A stretch of 25,228 nucleotides of DNA, taken from NCBI RefSeq assembly GCF_902388705.1, contig NZ_CABMQJ010000035.1, positions 1 through 25,228 on the forward strand, given 5' to 3'. The DNA is from an uncultured Alistipes sp. GTDB taxonomy: Bacteria > Bacteroidota > Bacteroidia > Bacteroidales > Rikenellaceae. Made by a program: the position numbers and the translations under genes. Shown piece after piece: positions 21,974 through 25,228 of this stretch; the first letter of the stretch is position 1, and every line of letters begins with the position of its first letter. The notes under the pieces are model-generated. The model saw nothing but the letters and a program-made list of their open reading frames with translations. It ran no database searches and was not told the origin of the DNA.

Positions 21974-23067
21974 CAGGGTCGGGTGTTTGAGGATTCCTCC
22001 CCGAATACCGTGCGGCAGGCCAATTCGGCTGCCGCCGCGTCGGGCAGGCATTCGAGGTGATAGACGGGAACCTGCGCAACCACCCCCGAAACCAGGCGGC
22101 AGACGGCGTCTTCCAGCCGTTCGTCGTGTGCGAACGAGGGCGGGCAGGAGGGTAGCAGGGCGCCTATGGCCTCGATCGGCCGCAGGCGGCGAATGCGGTT
22201 CTGCGGCGCCTGCGAGAGCCGCACGATGGCGCGGATCGGGTAGGACAGGTTGCGGTAGCACGGGGTTTTGCCGCTCCACGGAGCGCCGCAGGCCACGACT
22301 TGCGTACCCGCCTGTGCTTCCGCGTCCGTGTCGTCCGTGGCCGTATACGATGTCTGCCTGTTCGGAGCGTCATCGGCCGCGCCTTTGGCGGCGATTCGCA
22401 CGATGGGGCTGTCGTCGTTGAGCAGTTCCGCACCGGGAATATGCTCCCGCCACAGCCGTGTGTGGGTGCTTTTTCCCGTGCCCGATTCCCCGAGGAAAAG
22501 GACGGCTTCGCCCCGCAGGCAGATGACCGAGGAGTGGATGGCCACGGCCTGCCGCTCTACGGCGGCAAGGTTGAACATCGTCCACAGGCCGAACCGGAAC
22601 AGCGCCGGGGCATGGTGTACGCCGAAGTCGCTCGTGGCGACGGGCGAATCGTATGCTTTGCGGAAATGTGCCGGGGCGCTGCCGTCGCGTGGCGTCATGG
22701 TGAGCAGGTAACCCTCCGTGTCGCGGCCGAAACGGCAGTCCGCATCGGCGTCGGCGAAATCGAAAGCATCGAGTTCGCGGTATCCGGCGCCCTCGCCGAC
22801 GGGTTGTCCCGCTGTCACTTTCAGGTCGACAGCCGGGGCATTCGCAGCGGGAAATGTCCGAGCCGCCGGAGGCATTGCCGCATCTGCCTCCGCTTTCGCT
22901 GTCGCGTTTGCGGCCGTTTTTGCATTCGAGCCTGCTGCGGTATCGGCCGCCTGCGCCGTATTTTGCGGGGCTTTCGTCGCCGCGAACGGGGCCAGCGCCA
23001 TGCCGAAAGAGCCCGTGGCGAACTCCCGGGGAATGTCGATGCGCAGGCCTGCTATGATGTATTCCAT
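21973..23067 (-). CDS. HPr-kinase-like P-loop ATPase
   Basis: This 364-aa protein has a C-terminal HPr-kinase-like domain. IHSSVICLRGEAVLFLGESGTGKSTHTRLW contains the Walker A motif GESGTGKST at 193-201. LLNDDSPIV (216-223) supplies the paired Asp residues. A second glycine-rich stretch CGAPWSGKTPCYRN (260-273) and YPIRAIVRLSQAP follow. It lacks the N-terminal domain of true HprK, and no PTS gene is nearby, so phosphorylating HPr is unlikely. HprK-like proteins of this sort occur in peptide-maturation clusters. Low-complexity insertions lie at about 29-80 and 229-256. It starts 3 bp after the ABC exporter's stop and overlaps the peptidase start by one base. Confidence 0.82.
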   Translation of the reverse strand: MEYIIAGLRIDIPREFATGSFGMALAPFAATKAPQNTAQAADTAAGSNAKTAANATAKAEADAAMPPAARTFPAANAPAVDLKVTAGQPVGEGAGYRELDAFDFADADADCRFGRDTEGYLLTMTPRDGSAPAHFRKAYDSPVATSDFGVHHAPALFRFGLWTMFNLAAVERQAVAIHSSVICLRGEAVLFLGESGTGKSTHTRLWREHIPGAELLNDDSPIVRIAAKGAADDAPNRQTSYTATDDTDAEAQAGTQVVACGAPWSGKTPCYRNLSYPIRAIVRLSQAPQNRIRRLRPIEAIGALLPSCPPSFAHDERLEDAVCRLVSGVVAQVPVYHLECLPDAAAAELACRTVFGEESSNTRP

Positions 23068-23070
23068 ATT

Positions 23071-24879
23071 TTATTCTCCCAATGTTATAATCCGGTCACA
23101 GTATTCGAGCGAGCTTTCGCGGTGGGCGATGACGAGGAGCGTCAGCCCGGCGTTCTGCGCCGCCAGTTCGGCGATCGATCGGTTGATATCCTCCTCCGTG
23201 CGGCTGTCGAGCGCCGAGGTGGCCTCGTCGAAGAAAAGTACGTCGGCCTGCCGGTAGAGCGCCCGAGCGATGCCGATGCGCTGGCGCTGTCCGCCCGAGA
23301 GGCGGCAGCCGCATTCGCCGACGCGGGTGTCGATGCCCTGCGCCAGTGCGTCGGTGAAATCCCCGAGCCGGGCCGCCCGGAGTGCCTGCGTTACGCGGGC
23401 ACGGTCGATTTCCGCCTCCGGAACGCCCAGCGCCACGTTGGCCGCGAAACTGCCGTCGGCGATAAAAAGGCTCTGCGACACATATCCGATGCGATTTTGC
23501 CATGCCCGGCGGTTGCCGGGGGTGAGGGGTACCCCGTCCACGGTAATTTCCCCGGCAGTCGGTTCGTAGAGGCCCAGCAGCAGGTTGAACAGCGTGGTTT
23601 TTCCGGCACCCGACGCGCCCCGGATGCCGACGCGCTCGCCCTTGCGAATCGAGAGCGTGAGGCCGCTGAAAAGCTCGCGTCCGTCGTCCGCAAAGCGGAA
23701 CGAGAGGCCGCGCACGGCGATTTCCCGCTCGAACGGCAATTGTTCCGGCCTCCCGGACTTTTTCCCCGCCGGCGCGGCGTCCTGCCCGTTGCCGGTGACA
23801 TATGCCTCCGCTTTGCCCGCCGAGGGGACCGAAACACCCCCTGCGGTCGTTTTGCCGCCGGCCGGGGTTTCCGCGGTTGTTTGCGGCCCGGTTTGGGCAT
23901 CGCGCAGGATGTCGATTGTGTAGCGGTTGTACTTGATGGAAGTCCAGCCCGACATGATGTTGCGTACGGAGGGCATCAGGCGCAGCGCCGCTACGGCGAA
24001 TACGCCGAACAGCAGTTGTGCCCGCCCCTCTTCCGCGCCGAGGCTCAACGCCACGAGCAGGGCCATGCCCACGGCCAGTCCGATTTCGGTGAATGTTTGG
24101 GGCAGCAGCCCGATTGTCGTTTCGCGCTTGCGCGTGCAGATGACCTGATCCATCGCCCGGTCGAACGAGCGGAGCATCATCGGGAACGCGTCGTTTATTT
24201 CGATGTCGGCGTAGCCCCGGAACGTTTCGGCCACCAGCCGCGCCTTTTCGCGCTGGGCCTTGTTTTCCAGCTCCCCGTAACGGTTGATGCGGTTGCGCAC
24301 GAGTCCGTAGTAGAGCCAAATCGAGGGCAGGAATACCGCCACGGCAAGCAGCGCCGCGACGGGTGCGTACCATGTCAGCGCCCCGAACAGCAGCGCGAGC
24401 AGCATCGCCTCGGCCGCAATGGCGGCGGCGGGTTTCAGCACGCCCGCCGTGAAGGCGAGGCAGACGACGTTGACGTTGCGGGCCAGTACCGCCGAGTTCG
24501 ACGATTTGACGAACGGCAGTCCCCGGTCGTGGTAGGTAATCAGAAGCCGCCGCGAAAGGGTGCGGTACAGGTCGTAGATATAGTTGCGCTCGACGCGTGC
24601 GAGCCATAGGTTCACGAGGCATTTGAGGACGATTACGGCCACCACGGCGCCGCAGACGGCGAGTGCGAAACTGCGCGGCGAGGAGAATCCCAGCGCGGCA
24701 TATGCACGGGCCATCGGGCCGTCGCCCGCGAGGCTCCGGGTGTCCAGTACCAGCGCCAGCACGGGCAGCAGCATGGCCAGCCCGAGGAAGTTCAGCCCTG
24801 CACGCAGCAGGAGCGAGCAGGCGACGCGGAATCCCCTGCGGCGGAATGTGCGCGGTATGATTGCGATGAGTGCGTGCAT
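23071..24879 (-). CDS. ABC exporter, fused membrane and ATPase domains
   Basis: This 602-aa half-transporter has about six membrane segments in residues 15-310 and an ATPase domain from about 385. Walker A is GASGAGKTT (421-429), the Q-loop YVSQS (466-470), the signature LSGGQRQRIGIARAL (527-541), Walker B VLFFDEATSALD (547-558) and the switch His586. It is a type I exporter that would work as a dimer. There is no N-terminal C39 peptidase domain, so leader cleavage, if any, falls to another protein such as the downstream S26-type peptidase. A Thr/Ala/Gly-rich insertion of about 55 residues (328-382) separates the membrane and ATPase parts. The start is 1 bp past the upstream nuclease stop. 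The substrate is unknown. Confidence 0.93.
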   Translation of the reverse strand: MHALIAIIPRTFRRRGFRVACSLLLRAGLNFLGLAMLLPVLALVLDTRSLAGDGPMARAYAALGFSSPRSFALAVCGAVVAVIVLKCLVNLWLARVERNYIYDLYRTLSRRLLITYHDRGLPFVKSSNSAVLARNVNVVCLAFTAGVLKPAAAIAAEAMLLALLFGALTWYAPVAALLAVAVFLPSIWLYYGLVRNRINRYGELENKAQREKARLVAETFRGYADIEINDAFPMMLRSFDRAMDQVICTRKRETTIGLLPQTFTEIGLAVGMALLVALSLGAEEGRAQLLFGVFAVAALRLMPSVRNIMSGWTSIKYNRYTIDILRDAQTGPQTTAETPAGGKTTAGGVSVPSAGKAEAYVTGNGQDAAPAGKKSGRPEQLPFEREIAVRGLSFRFADDGRELFSGLTLSIRKGERVGIRGASGAGKTTLFNLLLGLYEPTAGEITVDGVPLTPGNRRAWQNRIGYVSQSLFIADGSFAANVALGVPEAEIDRARVTQALRAARLGDFTDALAQGIDTRVGECGCRLSGGQRQRIGIARALYRQADVLFFDEATSALDSRTEEDINRSIAELAAQNAGLTLLVIAHRESSLEYCDRIITLGE

Positions 24880-24880
24880 G

Positions 24881-25228
24881 TTATTCCTCCACTTTTTCGA
24901 TTGTCCCCAGTTTCACGTACCAGAGGTAGCCTTCGCATTCGGCGTACCCCATCTGCCGCAGCAGGCCGAGGTATTCGCGTACCTGGCGGCGGTAGCGTTC
25001 GGGTTCGCGGCTGCCGAACTTGTAGTCGACGACCACGGCCCGCGTGCCGCGTATCATCACCCGGTCGGGACGCCGCGCGGAGCCTGCGCCGGGCACGATG
25101 ATTTCGTTTTCGTTGCGTATGCGCTGCCATCCGCCGCCGAACCATTCGCGGGCCACGGGGTTGTCGAGGGCGCGGGCGATCATGCCGTGCAGCGCTTCGG
25201 CCTCGGCGGGCGACAGCGTGCCGTCGGC
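24881..25228 (-). CDS. C-terminal end of an AddA/UvrD-type helicase-nuclease, cut by window edge
   Basis: The last 115 residues are present and the frame stays open to the window's right edge. They form a RecB-family nuclease core: ARRPDRVMIRGTRAVVVDYKFG has the catalytic Asp (PDRV) and the D-X-K motif (DYK), then YRRQVREYLGLLRQMGYAECEGYLWYVKLGTIEKV. This is the usual ending of AddA-like or UvrD-fused nucleases in Bacteroidales, which resect double-strand breaks. The helicase part lies outside. The stop is 1 bp from the ABC exporter start, so translation may be coupled although the functions look unrelated. Confidence 0.85.
   Translation of the reverse strand, partial: ADGTLSPAEAEALHGMIARALDNPVAREWFGGGWQRIRNENEIIVPGAGSARRPDRVMIRGTRAVVVDYKFGSREPERYRRQVREYLGLLRQMGYAECEGYLWYVKLGTIEKVEE

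Noticed and set aside
21973..23067. True HPr kinase/phosphorylase
   Set aside because: The N-terminal HprK domain and PTS genes are missing, and the context is an exporter and peptidase.
22300..24609. 769-aa plus-strand open frame opposite the exporter and kinase-like genes
   Set aside because: Low-information translation antisense to two genes with intact catalytic motifs.

Overview
The window looks like chromosomal DNA of a GC-rich gut Bacteroidales, most likely Alistipes or a close Rikenellaceae relative. The evidence is the Bacteroidota promoter form (TTTG, 19-21 nt, TAnnTTTG) ahead of several genes, the gene order rplM-rpsI-rpsB-tsf, a sodium-pumping methylmalonyl-CoA decarboxylase operon for propionate formation, and glutamate decarboxylase. 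The genus is inferred from gene content and was not checked by a search. No rRNA, tRNA, CRISPR array, transposase or phage gene was seen.

Layout. (1) 1-2030, minus strand: an SRD5A-like steroid 5-alpha-reductase homologue followed 10 bp later by an Old Yellow Enzyme type flavin reductase, then the first codons of another gene running off the left edge. This is a candidate 3-oxo-delta4-steroid or bile-acid reducing locus. (2) 2031-2739: a GC-rich gap with a terminator hairpin and a 23-bp inverted repeat. (3) 2740-4155, minus: gadB. (4) 4156-4727: a non-coding, pyrimidine-rich gap with degenerate repeats. (5) 4660-8120, plus: a six-gene transcription unit of SPFH protein, ribbon-helix-helix protein, three small membrane proteins and a sirtuin, bounded by a clear promoter and a strong terminator. 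(6) 8146-9736, minus: a TlpA-like lipid- or periplasm-directed protein and the MeaB GTPase. (7) 9807-11207, plus: a glycosyltransferase carrying a large low-complexity insertion.

(8) 11263-15615, plus: methylmalonyl-CoA epimerase and the decarboxylase subunits MmdA, MmdD, MmdC and MmdB. With MeaB, which protects the B12-dependent mutase, these cover the succinate-to-propionate route except for the mutase itself. (9) 15616-15900: four 22-bp tandem repeats and a C9 tract. (10) 15924-16808: an exported protein with two TonB C-terminal-like domains. (11) 16954-19947: ribosomal proteins L13, S9, S2 and elongation factor Ts. (12) 20007-21110: an ECF sigma factor with a membrane protein that may control it. 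(13) 21182-25228, minus: the C-terminal end of an AddA-like helicase-nuclease, then an ABC exporter, an HPr-kinase-like ATPase and an S26-type peptidase, all tightly coupled.

The strongest candidates for little-described biology are the steroid reductase pair, the SPFH to sirtuin operon, and the exporter/kinase/peptidase cassette. A fourth theme is that four otherwise conserved proteins here (glycosyltransferase, peptidase, kinase-like protein, ABC exporter) carry Ala/Gly/Pro/Thr-rich low-complexity insertions at linker or loop positions.
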